Shown: positions 1 through 11,440 of the stretch, piece after piece
How the letters are laid out: the number at the start of each line of letters is the position of its first letter
Position numbering within the stretch: position 1 is the stretch's first letter
Source: Mesotaenium endlicherianum
Lineage: Eukaryota; Streptophyta; Zygnematophyceae; Zygnematales; Mesotaeniaceae
Reading direction: 5' to 3'
Assembly: GCA_009602735.1 (NCBI GenBank)
Contig: WELA01008857.1
Coordinates: 29,769-93,768 of the forward strand
Length of the DNA stretch: 64,000 bases
Made by a program: the position numbers and the translations under genes
Notes under the pieces: generated by a model
What the model was told of the DNA's origin: nothing
Database searches by the model: none
What the model saw: only the letters and a program-made list of their open reading frames with translations

Positions 1-156
1 CCCCCCCCCCCCCTCTCGCCTGTCTCCCCCCGCGCGACTAGACGGGATAACGTGGCAAGGGGCATGACAAGGAGGCTCCTCCAGGCATCACGCGCCAGGC
101 AGGCTTGCCGTTTCCGTGCTCGCCTCCGATGAACCTCTTTATTGACTCCCCTCCTT

Positions 157-182
157 GTGTGCGTGCGTGCGTGCGTGCGTGC
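157..182. repeat. (GTGC)n microsatellite
   Basis: About six tandem GTGC/TGCG units lie in the intron upstream of the first visible exon of the plus-strand gene. They are followed by a TC-rich polypyrimidine tract that runs to the acceptor at 239-240. Confidence 0.9.
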
Positions 183-240
183 TCATGGCTGGCGCGTCCT
201 GTACATCTCTCGCTCTCCCTCTCTCTGCCTCTCTTTTCAG

Positions 241-513
241 CTCCGCTGACGGCAGTCCAAAAGGCCCGCGGCGCGCTCAACACTCTGAGGGTTGCCTGCA
301 AGCTGCTGGAGAATGAGGCAGATGACATCATAGGACAGGTGGCGAGAGCAAGTGCCGCCAGGTGGGTTACCCAGGCGCGAGCATCGCTCCTGAGGAACGA
401 CCCGGAGCTGACCGGTAGCGACCTCAGGCGGCTTATTCTGGCCCTGGGAATGCTTCCCTTGTCAGAAGCAGCCCATGCAGGTACGTCTCTCTGATCATCC
501 TGTGGCGCCTCAT

Positions 514-574
<61 letters not shown>

Positions 575-1084
575 CATACTTCTGCCAAGATTGATTCTGG
601 TAGCAAGGCATGAGAGTGCAAGACTGCTTCTAGACTGCGTGCCTTGCCCTGTTTCGTGGGTGAATCATAACCTCAGGTGAGACTTGGACCAGCAACAAGA
701 TGTGCTTGTTTGAGGGCACGGGTTCCTTCGGCTGCTTGACTGCGCTTCTGTGCGCCGGGTAGGTCCAACTGAAGGAGTCAAAGTTTGACTCCCAGCTCAC
801 ATCCTGAGGTTGTTCACAGCTCATCTCCGGTACTCCTCTCTCTCTCTCTTGCGCGCGAGTGCGCGCTTTCTCGTGCTGTGCCAGCTGATAACATGTGTCG
901 TGCTCTGGCAGGCGGAGGTCCAAGAGGCCTGACTGCAGCAGAAGCCCAGCAACTGCACGAGATCTACTGCTCGCAGCACGCCAGCTGGCGAGACCCGAGT
1001 GGCTCAAATACGGGCGAGAGTTTGCGTGCACGCGAGCTGGAGGATGAGTTGCACCGCCGGCTGCAGACTTACTTGGGTGTTTGA
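241..1084 (+). CDS. 3' end of a host protein-coding gene, two exons, function unknown
   Basis: Two coding exons are visible, 241-480 and 912-1084, ending at a TGA. The first is preceded by a long TC-rich tract and CTTTTCAG and followed by a strong donor (CAG|GTACGT). The second follows another TC-rich tract and ends the protein. Both exon junctions have the same phase (one base carried over), so the reading frame is preserved, which supports the model. The visible product is about 137 residues. The first exon encodes a helix-rich segment with alternating Ala, Arg and Leu and acidic residues. The last exon encodes a short polar, charged C-terminus ending in LGV. I see no signal peptide, membrane segment or catalytic motif. 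Upstream exons lie outside the window. An alternative acceptor at 883-884, also in frame, would add nine residues. I do not recognise the family. Confidence 0.6.
517..572. repeat. (CA)28 microsatellite in intron
   Basis: An uninterrupted run of 28 CA dinucleotides begins 37 bases after the donor of the 431-bp intron of the plus-strand gene. It generates a spurious (CV)n reading frame on the minus strand. Confidence 0.97.
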
Positions 1085-2346
1085 GCGTGTGGAGACTGAT
1101 TGGAAACTCCTCACATCTTTGACCTGTACATACGAAGTATACAGCAGAGCTGTAGTGTACAGCCAGATGCACAACACACGTCGCAAAGAAGCCAGTGTCT
1201 TGCGTTTTGCAAGATATCTCTCATGGAGCAATACAGCTACAATCATAAGAGTGGCTTGCCGCTTCACATAACACGAGTGCCGAGCGTAGGGCGCAGAACG
1301 CAGGAGTCAACCACTCTGAAGTGGCAAGTACATGTCGGCAAGCCCTTGAGCTGTAGATAAGGTAAACGGAGAGGACTACTCTTATCATACAAGTTGTGAA
1401 GTGGATCTTACTTGTGGGTCCTATCCTGCGGCAGCACTGACGAGTTTCATGGACAGATCCTTTCAGAGGAATAATGCATCAACGGTCAGTCATGCAGGCA
1501 CCACCTTGCGAAGCAATATTCACGGCTCAAAACTGGATGCAAGCACGCTTTGCTGGCAGTCACAAGGATGCAAGTGCGGTGAAGGAATGGCTGCGGAGCA
1601 TTTTAAGTCAGATGCGCATGTGCTTTGAGTGAATGTGAATTCAGTGGGATGCTCAAGTAGGCGCTATTCTTTTGGTCATGGCTTCTCTCTATAAGTAAAT
1701 ATAATCCGGCGTCGGCGTGTTGCACCTGGTGCATGCTGCAGTGCTGGACAAAGAAAGTCTGCATCTATGCTTGCTTGTTTCAGCAGATTGGTGCGCCCTA
1801 CCTTTGTGTGCTGGCATTGTGATGCCACTGTCATGCAATTGTAGTGAAGTCTTTGCACACATACATCATTCTCATGCTTCCAGAAAGTTGCATCCCATGA
1901 GTAGAAAATATTTACAAGTTGGAAGCAGTGTGAAGGCTTTCTTCAGTGGTAAATACAGATTTGGCAGTATATGTAGTCTACCCTATTTGCCAAGGGAAAA
2001 TAGTTATCGGTCCCCACTTTTTCTTGGCTTGAGGCAATGCCCCAATGTGTGCTGCTAAGTATTTTGCTGATCAATGGACAGACGGTCGAACTCTACCATA
2101 CTCTTTACACGTAAACGCAGCAAGGCGAACAGTGTACGCGATCTCGTCTGCAAATCTTCAACCTCAGTCCGACTTCCTGCTACCAGCACCTGAACATGAT
2201 AAGGAATGGACGGCCTAGAAGGACGTAACATACGAATGAATGAACAAATAGAATGTATAAGTTTTCACCATTAATGTCATTGACAGCCTACAAGACTTGT
2301 GCATGCAGTATCTAGGCACGCAACCTTCAAGGGGGCGCAGCTAGCC
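1085..2346. other. intergenic region between convergent host genes
   Basis: This stretch lies between the stop codon of the plus-strand gene and the apparent stop codon of the minus-strand gene, so it should hold both 3' UTRs. I see no convincing coding exon, RNA gene or mobile element. The short open frames here have no splice context and no recognisable domain. Confidence 0.5.
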
Positions 2347-5300
2347 TCAGTGGCTGAGGCACCCGGGAATGCCAGTGATGTTTGTGCAGGAGGAGAGCAT
2401 GTCGGGGATGGCAGTGAAAGCCGGCTTGAAGAAGAGGGCGTTGCCCATCATAGTGATCTCGGGGACTGTGGCGTTGGTGACCTGGAGGAGGCGTCTTCGC
2501 CTGGCAGCACCGCCCACTTGTACCCACTCGGTGGCGCCAGGTGTCCAGAGTAGATTGTTGATCTGAACCGCCGCAATCGTCTGGTTGGTCACGTACACCC
2601 AGCCGTTGTCTGCGGATCTGGAGCAACAGAAAGACAAATCCCGATGGAGGGAGAGAGAGGGAGAGAGAGAGTGGTTGAGTGCCTGTGGTTCACCCCGTTG
2701 AAGTAAACACTCTGACGACGACGCTCTGAGTATAAAGTCAGAGCAGATCGCCCTTGTGCTTGACCTCACAGCAGAGACAAGAAGGCACTGCAATCACCAA
2801 AGGGCCTGCAACGGCAGGGGTTTGGACGCGACGAGCACGCACACCAAATACACAATGCACACGTGAGTTCTCTTCGAGGACAACGCCGACTGCAACAGCT
2901 AGTCACCACGAGCAGAGCAAGAGGGAGAATCTTCACGAGCAACGAAGAGAGCATCACCGTGTTCCATTTCCGCTTGAGACAACCAACTAGGAAGAGGGCA
3001 GACTTGGAGCTGGTCACAATCAGAGCAGGAGAGCACCCCCAGCCAAGAGCCGCAGCAGAGCCCGCACGGAGCCACTTACTTGAAGAGGACACACTTGAAG
3101 CTTATGACAAAGAGAGCGAGCAAACAAGATAGCACCTCGACCTACGAGCCACGATCCAGTTCCTTCCGGGCCACTCACTTGACCAGAAACAGGCTTGGAG
3201 CCTAACACACAGAGCAAGGAAGGGAGTGCTTGACCAGCTTGACCGCACGCGCCAGGGCAAGCCTTCTTGGGGGGCGAGTCACGTCAAGACGACGGCCTCG
3301 AGCTCGTCACACCAACAGAGCGAGCCCAACGAGAGCACGAGAGAAAGAGAAAAGTCCAACGTCGGGGGGCAGGTGGGACTCACTTGAAGAGGACGGACTT
3401 GGAGCTGTAGTCGGCCAGCACCGTGTCCACCTGCATGTTGGAGATGGCGCCGTCGCTGGACGCCAGCATCAGCCGGTTGATGTGCACCAGCTCCGTGGTG
3501 TCCACCGACGCCCACCGCGTGATGGGGAACCCCTCCTCCGCGCGCACAGCCTGCGCGCGCATGTGGCCACAATGACGTTTCGCACATGAGCCACACTGGC
3601 ATATATAGCTACGGTGAGATGAGTGGGAGGGTGATGGGGACCCCCCCCCCTCTTCGCACGCAGCGCCTGCATGCATGCACGCATGGCTACTGCTACGTGC
3701 AGTGTATATCCACTAGCCAAAGTGCCATACAGGAAGGCAAGTGCCACCGGCACGTCGTTGATGCCTGTCAAACTTGCATCCACGTGGCACGGACAGAGGT
3801 CTCCTCTCCCCTGGCTGAGGTCCTTACAGAGTTGGCGTTCAAGCCCTTCCTGTCACTAGAGATGTTAAGGGTGCAAAACAGAACATTCCAGGCCCAGAGG
3901 ACGGCTGCCCCTCACTCTACTCCCGGGCTTTCTGTATACAGTCTTGAGCGCATGTAATTCATGTACATGGCGTGCACTCTTTGAACGTAGAAACACTAAC
4001 ATACACTTTCTAAACGCATGCCCCCCGTCGCTTCAAGCTCCGGAGAGCATAACAACTCGCGGTATCTACAATGGAAAGACCACACACACGCGGCACTCAT
4101 GCATGCATGCACACCCACACATGCCCCCACGGCTGGCTGTCTCACTCTGGCACACCTCGCTCTGGCCGGGGCTCAGCCTCACACAGCTAGCCTCACACAC
4201 CTGCAGTAGAAGGAATGACTAAGTATGATTGCAGTACCTGGATGATGTAGCCCGAGCCGCTGGATGTGAGGAGGCCGTCGCGGCCGCTCACTTTGGTCTG
4301 CTTCGTCAGGATCAGGCCCAGCATGACAAGCCCCAGCATGACGCCGAAACTAGCTGCCACCAGCCCCAAGCTTCCAAACGCCGCCAGCTGCACATCACCG
4401 ACACGAGGAGGAGGATGAGGGGTTGAGGAGAGCAGGCAGCAGGTTCCATACGGAGGCAGGGGTCTGAGAGGAAGCCGATGTGCCAGCTGCACATACGGGC
4501 GACGCGAGGAGGAGGAGGAACACATCAGGAGAGCAAGCTGCAATGTATGGAGCAGGTGTGCACGCGGATGGGCATTCCCCCCGAGCGTGCGGTCCTGTGC
4601 TGTTGCACACAGGGGCAGCACGGGTGACAGCTGGGCGTGTGTTAGGATATATTGCTGCTTCAACAGTGATCACGCGGGATGAAACATATAGCCCGGATTG
4701 AGGTCAAGATAGAGTCGGAAATAACCTGAGAAGTAGGTGGATACAGCTTCTGGCCCCATCATGCCCCTAGAACTTTTCACCTTTCCCGTGCCAGGTGTCA
4801 ACGCCCAGCCATTTGCTGTGGCCTTCTTTGTGTGCTGCCCATGTGGCCCTAACTTACAATAGAGCAGCATGGAGTGCGGCTCAATGAGTGGAGGATGCAA
4901 ATGTACCTTCCACTGCTTGGCCTGCCTCTTGAGCAAGCCCTGGGACCGCGCAATCTCCAGCAGCTCGTCCTCTGTGAGCACACCATCTGTCGACGAGGGG
5001 TCCCAGCCTTCGTTGTGCAGGTTCCTGCGAAGAGTGGTGTTGAGGCGGACGAGTTTCTTCACAAGCTGCACAAGGTCACAGGAGACAAAGTTCACATCAG
5101 GTTTCCCATAGAGAGAGCAGTCCCAATATATCGGAGATTCAAATGCGTGGCCGGTATGAGACGACGTAAGCTCGGCCAGGAAGAAAACATGAACACTGAT
5201 AAAATACTAACATATTGTTCCTTCAGTCCGAGCACTAGTAGGTGGGGGGGACTTGGATCTTCATTCCACCACAGCAGAAGCTTGGCATATAACATCTATT

Positions 5301-5831
5301 GAGCATGTCCAGGAGTTCCTGCACTAACGATCCTAGCTTACCATCCTGGGACGTGCCACCTGCCCATACGACCTCCCCTTGTTTCTGGCCCCCCTTAACA
5401 CCGTGCCAAAGATTGTAATCACTTGCCTTTCGACGAGTGAAACAAATATCACGATATCCAATGATAATACTAAGTATATTCTACATCAGCAAATGTCAGA
5501 AGAAGGGAGGTGACAGGAGCAGGAAATTTACATCATCGTTACCCGACTGGTAATTGTTCTCATTGGCCAATGACTCCCCGTAGTTAGACGCAGCCTCCGC
5601 ATTGTAGTCCTGCTCGTAGATGGTCTCGTGTTCATACATAGGCCTTGGAGGGCTCGCATCCCCATCTTTGTAGAAGCTGCTGTTGCGCGAGAAGTCGGGG
5701 GAGCCTCCTCCCCTCTCGCTTCCATAGCCTCCCCTATCTGTGGGCACTTGTTGACCTTGCAGGGTGTCATGTGTATGAGTAGGACTTTCGGCGCCAATTG
5801 GAATATCGGGCCAATTCACTGAGTTCGCCAT
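2347..5831 (-). CDS. predicted single-pass membrane protein, five exons, family unknown
   Basis: Coding exons on the minus strand: 5831-5532, 5065-4907, 4387-4238, 3550-3384 and 2617-2347. Every junction is GT...AG and the phases agree (0, 0, 0, 2), giving about 348 residues. The start is taken as the ATG at 5831; a longer frame would need a GTG. Residues 1-100 are polar, acidic and rich in Tyr, Asn, Ser and Gly, with no signal peptide. Exon 2 is a basic helical segment with a DG-containing acidic stretch that weakly recalls an EF-hand loop. Exon 3 carries one hydrophobic helix of about 21 residues (positions roughly 157-180), followed by Lys-rich residues. The last two exons hold three N-glycosylation sequons (NQT, NAT, NIT), a few cysteines and a polybasic RRRRLLQ stretch. 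I infer a type II-like topology with a cytosolic N-terminus. The C-terminus at 2347 is the first stop; a further exon is possible. No family is recognised. Confidence 0.6.
2649..2673. repeat. GA-rich simple repeat (TC-rich on the coding strand)
   Basis: A (GA)n-like run in the last intron of the minus-strand gene. On the coding strand it is a TC tract about 30 bases upstream of the acceptor of the final exon, so it can act as part of the polypyrimidine tract. Confidence 0.8.
2983..3402 (-). repeat. ~100-bp degenerate tandem repeat duplicating an exon end and its splice donor
   Basis: On the coding strand the end of exon 4 with its donor (near 3402-3375, CTTCAAGTGAGT) recurs in degenerate form at about 3296-3268, 3200-3171, 3103-3073 and 3012-2983, a spacing of 90-106 bases. 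The first three downstream copies read GTGACT, GTGAGT and GTAAGT at the donor position; the fourth has lost it. The sequence between copies is also related (a pyrimidine-rich stretch with GCTCGCTCT-like words), so the whole ~100-bp unit was duplicated. The copies fill most of the 766-bp intron. Confidence 0.7.
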
Positions 5832-6573
5832 GATAACTGCCACTCTGACTCGGTCTGCTTGACAAAGAAGAAAAGTTTTGAATAAACACAGCCCCGATTT
5901 GCACTGCTGCTCCGCTCGCTTTAGCCTTGTTCGTTGGCCTTCTTAAAGTGGCTCTATAGCTCTCTTTACCTCTTCGTCTGGCTGCCTCTCTCGATTCTGC
6001 TGACGGAACAATGGTCGACAACTATGATAATGGTGTAAGTTGTAGCTGAAGGAAACACAATTGGTAGAACAACTTTCCCCTTCAGACCGACAAGAAGGCT
6101 CTGCCAGAATCAGCCTGTTGAAACGAATATAACCTGCAGAGGATAACGAGACACCGCTTCCTTGTTCAGAAAAGAGGGCGGCTGTGCCAAAAGGTCAACA
6201 CAGGGACACCTGACCTTGTCGAGCATTATGTTGCCACTCCCAGCTGTTGCTCAAAATATTGTCCCATACGGACAAAATACGAGTGCAACTGAGCAAAACA
6301 GAGCAGAATTCCTATTTGCCATTTTCCGCCATAATTGACTTCATTAATCATTGCTCGAAATATAAAACAGAACTTGCTTCACAGGACGCGCGCTTTTAGG
6401 GTTCTGCGTGGTTAGGCCCGAGTGGGCCCAAGTGGGCCCGAGGGGCCAATTCGACGGTCGACGTGATGGGAAATAGCTCCCTTTGAAAAATTGGCGCGCA
6501 TTGCGACATTTTTAGGATTGCGCCATATAATCACACTTTCATTTCAGCTCATTTTTGCCATAGTCTTTACGGA
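5832..6573. promoter_or_regulatory. upstream region of the minus-strand gene, up to the insertion edge of element A
   Basis: No coding exon is recognised. Just upstream of the start codon, on the minus strand, a pyrimidine-rich tract ends in CAAGCAG and may be the acceptor of a 5' UTR intron. A short direct repeat of GGGCCC(A/G)AGT units lies near 6416-6444. The edge at 6573 is set by element A. No specific promoter element can be assigned with confidence. Confidence 0.35.
6569..6573. repeat. candidate target-site duplication of A, left copy
   Basis: ACGGA lies immediately before TGTCGCG. The matching ACGGA is at 34004-34008, where its first A overlaps the terminal CACGACA. It is therefore a 4-bp duplication for certain and 5 bp at most. 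Confidence 0.55.
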
Positions 6574-7794
6574 TGTCGCGACTGCTATCCACTTGACGGT
6601 GCCGCACGCGCAGCGCAAGTCACGGCCGCCCAGGTACGGAAAGTCAGCATTGACTCACCGATCAGAGGACCGAGTCAGCGATCATGTTGAAGTCGTTGTC
6701 ACTGTCAAAGTGGTCACGACACGTCACACCCACACCCAGGACGGGATGGGGATGTGGACCGAGTGGTCAGTTGAAAGGCTAGGGACATGGAACCAACAAC
6801 GAGCCAGACTAGCAAGTGCCAAGAAAGGTACTGATCAATCGGCTATCCAAGCCAAGTACAGCAGGGATGTTGCAAAGGGTGTTGTGTGCCACCTCGGCTA
6901 GGCCCTTAGGTGACTAGTCACGGTCTGAGCGTTCATCCTAAACGATGCCAGCCAGCCACATAGGCGTGATTGTCAGCTGGAAGGCTAAGTGGTCACGCGC
7001 AACAATTTCAATGCATGCATGCATGCATGCTGAATGACAACTTCTAAGCTGTGAGAGAGCTGCCGGGTAAGGACGGCATGCAAGCTAAGCGCGGTGGCTA
7101 AGCACTGGCATTCTCGAGAGAGGATAATGTGTGGTGCCTGTGAAAGGCACGAGCCCTGCCTGAAGCTGCCTCATTCTTGCCCGCATCGTTGTCGAAGGAA
7201 GCTAAAGAAGCAGAAGGAGCGCGAAGAAGAAGGAGTTCCCAAGGCCATAGGAGAGTCAGGGCGCCATGCTTCTACCGACGCTGGAAGACTTCTTCCTAAA
7301 GTGTATCATAGAAAGGTTAGACCTCAGGAGTTCCCAAGAGAGGATCTCGCTGGTAGAAAGTAGAGAGCTGCAGAATAGAATCTGTTAGTAGATTAGCACA
7401 GATTTGGGTCAAACGCCACAGGCGTGCGAGGGTCACTTAAAATGGTGAGTGCTGTGTTAGTTTCCAAGTTCTCAAAAGTCTCAATTGTTGAATTGCTGAT
7501 AGCAAGAGTAGTATTAAGAAGTAAAGCTCTCAGTGAAGAACTGAGTGAGCCCCACCAAGCAGTGAAGAGCTGTTAAGGCGCGGTGTTGAGCGAAGAGCTC
7601 AGATCAGGCCAGCATAGATGTGCAGTAAGCTGTGACTTGTGAAAGTTAAGCGAAAGCTTTGAAGGGCGATTTTCTCTGAAGCTGGCATTGCCTGTTAAGC
7701 TGCTTAGACGTGATTTCTGCAAACTACAAACTTGTTCATTTTGTAAATCCTCAACTTGGGCGAAAGCCTGTGTGGAAGTAAGACGCTTCTGTCC
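6574..7794 (+). repeat. Element A, left long terminal repeat portion (segment X)
   Basis: This 1.2-kb segment matches 23617-24504 joined to 33361-33713 on the far side of insertion B. It includes a GCAT/ATGC run near 7012-7030. It lacks the ~290-bp segment P that abuts the right copy on both sides (23330-23614 and 33714-34004). The border with the internal region is where similarity to the right copy stops, after CTTCTGTCCT. Confidence 0.75.
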
Positions 7795-9340
7795 TACTTC
7801 TGAGAACTTTGGTTGATTGGTTCAGGTGAACAAGAATTCCCAAGTCAGTTGGGGATTGAGGCATGTGAAGGCTGCCGGTGTTCAACCTGGAAGGGGACCC
7901 GGAGAAATTCAACTGTATACGCGGTTGAGGAGTGGAAGACTCTACCACTCTGTGGAGTCTGCAGAAGGTTCCGATTCTAGCTAGAGTCCACGAGAAAGTG
8001 AGACGTCTGAGCATACTGACAACCGGTGGAGTGAGCAACCGTCGAGAGACGAGTCTCGTCATAACTCCGCAAGCGGTGGGAACCCAGACAATACACGAGC
8101 CTTTGTACTTGATTTGGACAGAGAGCAAGACGTGTGGGGAAGAGTCAGTGAGTCCTGTTCACCGTTCGAAATGGCCAGTGATGATCGGGATGACAATCCT
8201 AACTTCAAGTTGTCTGCAAAGTGTTATAGCGGACGAACCAGCGGAAATGGTCTCACTTTTAAAAAGTTTGATGAGATCTATTGGGCATAATTCTTTGAGA
8301 AGATTCGGAAGGATTCTTCTTATACGCAATCTGTCGCATTTATAGGCTTGGTTCAGTACTTGGACAAGGATGCCCTGCTGTTATATCGCCAATTCCGGAA
8401 GGATGAGGACCTGCAGAACTGTCTGAAAAGATTGCTAAAGCTCAGGAACGAGTAACACGCAGAGCTACACCTCTCAATGGTCAGCAAAGCAATAGCGCCA
8501 CGACACAGGCAAGCCATGCGCAAGCCTTGGCTAGTTGTCGTAAGGATATGGAGGCTGGGGATGACCAGCTAGACTCCACGCATTGCCTGCGTCGTTTCTT
8601 CAAGTTGCTTGAAGCACGATTCCCCAGAGGATCGCAGTCTTAAGGTGCACCGTTATGTGCATTTTGTTCATCAGAAGAACGAGACAGTCATGGAGGTCAA
8701 ATCCAGATTGGTAAACCTCGCCAAAAAGGCAAAAATATACGAGCCCAAAATAGTGGCTGACAAGTTTCTGTTGTGCTTGGGCAAGGAAACAGATCGCGAA
8801 GTCAGGCCACATCTGTCCGCAAAGCACGGGATTGACTGGGACATCGACGAGGCGGTTGAAATAGCACGTAATGTCGAAGAAGGTAAAGTGTCGTATAAGG
8901 ACACTTCCAGGACGCTTATGGCCATTGAGAGGAGAGAGGAATTCTCTTCGCCTAAGGCCAACAGCTCTAATTTTCAATTTTAGAAAAAGAGCGGGTCTTT
9001 CAATAAGTTTGCTAAGCACGCCAACACTGCTGAAACAGCAAAGAGTAGTTGGAATTGCGGGAAATCAGGACATCAGAAGAGAGACTGTCCGTACCCATAT
9101 GCTAAGCAACTACCCGCTAGCAAAGCGCAGATATGCACGCATTGCAGTAGGAAGGGACACTCGGAAGATGAGTGCTGGTCTAAGAACCCAAATCTAAAGC
9201 CGCCCTGGGCAAATGTTGCCACGAAAGAGGCAGACAAAGAGAAAAAGAAAGAAAAGGGTGGCTCTGGTAACCGCAAGGATAACCAGAAGTATGAAGCTAT
9301 GAGTGCAAAAATCACTGAGTTGAAAGCACAGTTTGCAAAA
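7795..9340 (+). CDS. Element A leader and gag-like region with zinc knuckle (fossil)
   Basis: The leader is followed from about 8171 by gag-like coding: a charged, helix-rich core between about 8600 and 8980, then a basic stretch and zinc-knuckle sequence near 9050-9180. One knuckle is a clear CX2CX4HX4C box (CTHCSRKGHSEDEC). In the virus-like particle this part would package the RNA. The region is broken. The assignment rests on position and on the knuckle, not on a recognised capsid fold. Confidence 0.65.
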
Positions 9341-9739
9341 CTAAATGCGCCCAATGCCTATTATAATGCAGATATTGCAGAAAAGACCGTCTGCAAAGGC
9401 GAGAAGCGGCTGCCTGAAAAGGCTGTGGATGCAACGGCTGCCGAGCAAGCAGATCACAACCGTTTGGTGCCAAGGAATGTTGGGAAGCTTCCTCAGACTT
9501 TTCGGATCACTCTGGATGAAAACAAGTTCTCGCAGCTACGACAAACCAGGCCCGGGTCGCGCAAGACATTCAGTTTTTCACTGGAGAAGCTGAAGGCTCT
9601 GGTGGAACACCGGATCCAGCATGCTCCTTTGCTTTCTCTCGCTGATTTGCACATCACCTACCCATTCACGGTTGAAGAGGCCGGACATCAACTGGATATA
9701 GCTGAGGAAGGTGCAAGTAGCGCCTCATTGCCCACCAAT

Positions 9740-10110
9740 TTTAGCACCGTGAGAGTACAAAATAAAAATGGTGCATTGATCTTCAACAACTGGGCAGCTC
9801 CCAACATTCTATTGGATACGGGCGCACAGCCAGTCATTCTGGGAAAACGAGCTGTGAAAGCTCTAGGTTTGACAACAAGGGATCTGAAAGAGAGTCCTTT
9901 TCTGTTGAGAACTGCCTCTGGACAAGTCTCAAAGTCTTGTGGGATTACCCGCAAGCCTGTGAAAATCACAGTAAATCTAGGGAAACCTGAAGAGGCGTCA
10001 CTATTCATGGAGTGCACAGTGACGGAAGCTGAGAACTATGATGTTCTCTTGGGAACAGAAGCACTGATTCCCTTCGGTATGATCATTGATCTGCGGAAAC
10101 AGAGAGTGAC
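9740..10110 (+). CDS. Element A aspartic protease domain
   Basis: The motif LLDTGAQPVILG near 9810 is the catalytic DTGA loop of a retropepsin. It is followed by a small beta-rich stretch and a second hydrophobic motif (VLLGTEALIPFGMIID) near 10040-10090, as in Gypsy proteases. It would cleave the polyprotein. It lies directly upstream of the methyltransferase module. Confidence 0.8.
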
Positions 10111-10449
10111 TTACCAATCAACAGATACGCAGCCGGCAGGAGAAATTCCTGTGAAAATGGTTTGCATAGGAGAAGCAAACTACGGACTGCTAGATTGCTA
10201 CGTTAATGACAGGTACCCAGAAGCCAGCGACAACCTTATGAAGCAAGAAGAGGAAGGCTATACAAGCATCAACGTGCCAACACCCTTGGTATGGCAATCT
10301 CGGATCATGAAGCAGCTGGAAACTGTGAGTAATAGGGACCACGGCCCGCAAGAGCTGCTGCCAGTACCCTACCCAGTTACCTCCTCTGCAAATCTGATGC
10401 CTAGAGTGGAGCCGCTGCCGCAAGGCATTGTCAGGATGGAAGATCCTTT

Positions 10450-11440
10450 CCGCAAAAGGGGAGTGGTGGTGTTGGAATTATTCGCCGGACTTGGCTCTGG
10501 GACTATAGCATTGATCCGGCGAGGAATACAGGTGGCCAAAGTATTGTATGTGGACAACGATGACCACGCTTTTTGAGCATTCCAAGAGGTCATGAATCAG
10601 ATGCGGCAAATGCATCATTTTCAAGGGTTGGCGCCCGCATATAGCAATGTCGAGCGCATTGCTGGAGGCAACATTATGAACGTGAAGCCTGAATACCTGT
10701 ATGGCTACAGGATTGATTGGATCTTTGCTGGATTCCCTTGTCAACCATTTTCTCAAGCTGGAAACAGGAGGGGATTCAGTGATCCACGAGCACAACACTG
10801 GGGATGGATGGTGAAAATCATCAGCATGCTGCGGGAACGTCAGCCCTATCACCCACCTGTGTTTGTGATTGAGAACGTACATCCAAGAATGGGCTACAAG
10901 CAGATGAAGCCGGGAGAACTATGGCTGATTTTTGACTCCACTTTGGGCCATCATGTGCTAATCAACGACGCCAAGCACGGAGGATTGTCTTATAGGGCCA
11001 GGATATTTTGGACCAACGGCATGTCTATCGAGGTTCTGAGAGAAATGGAGGACATTACACGGCGATCACCAACAGCATTGACAGTGGAAAAGGCACTGGC
11101 GGTGCATACCAGACCAGTGACCTGGAGGGATTCCTATCCACAGTGTGTCATCAATGAACCAGGTCAGCCAAGAGTGGTACTGCCTACCTTTACAACATAT
11201 CCAGGATCCCGAGCCTTCAGAGGAGGTGGACCAGGAATGGTCAAAGACATATATAAAAGAGACGCCGTGTGGAGAGAGCCCACCGCGGTGGAAAAGGGCA
11301 AATGCCTTGGAATACCCGACAACATAGCTCGGCATATAGCTGGTGCTGTAGGATCAGATGAGGCTGCAAAGATTTTCGGCAACATGATCGGGCAGCACTC
11401 TATGACTTGGTTGGTGGAAGCAATCGTGACATGGCAACTG
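10450..11440 (+). CDS. Element A C5-cytosine DNA methyltransferase module (DNMT3-like), fossil
   Basis: The conserved C5-methyltransferase motifs are present in order. They are motif I, ELFAGLGSGT (AdoMet binding); motif IV, GFPCQPFSQAG (the Pro-Cys pair that attacks cytosine C6); motif VI, VIENV; a motif VIII-like YRARIFWTN; and a motif X-like FGNMIGQ near the end. The GIQV after motif I and the RARxFW motif recall DNMT3 proteins, although PCQ stands where DNMT3 and DRM have PCN. The known role is transfer of a methyl group from AdoMet to cytosine C5 in DNA. Capture of methyltransferases by retrotransposons has been reported in charophytes and dinoflagellates (de Mendoza et al. 2018). This copy is broken. 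It shares the element's strand and lies between protease and RT, so I read it as element cargo and not a host gene. Confidence 0.88.

Noticed and set aside
38-577. Minus-strand frame beginning with a (Cys-Val)n run
   Set aside because: The run is the translation of the (CA)n microsatellite, and the frame crosses a well-supported plus-strand exon.
1401-2058. Plus-strand open frames between the two host genes
   Set aside because: Short, no splice sites in frame, no domain, low coding character; probably 3' UTR or intergenic.
4907-5065. EF-hand in exon 2 of the minus-strand host gene
   Set aside because: The DG and final Glu positions fit, but the first calcium-binding position does not, and no paired loop is seen.
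6600-6901. Open frame of about 100 codons within the A repeat, open in both copies (also 23640-23941)
   Set aside because: The two copies are only 5-6% different, so both staying open is weak evidence. It lies in LTR sequence and has no recognisable domain.
7094-7363. 89-codon basic frame in the A repeat, also at 24134-24403
   Set aside because: Same reason: repeat sequence, biased composition, no domain, no conservation test possible here.
10450-11440. Methyltransferase as a host gene trapped between retroelements
   Set aside because: It follows the element protease directly on the same strand, lacks introns and lies within the matching long repeats, so cargo is the simpler reading.
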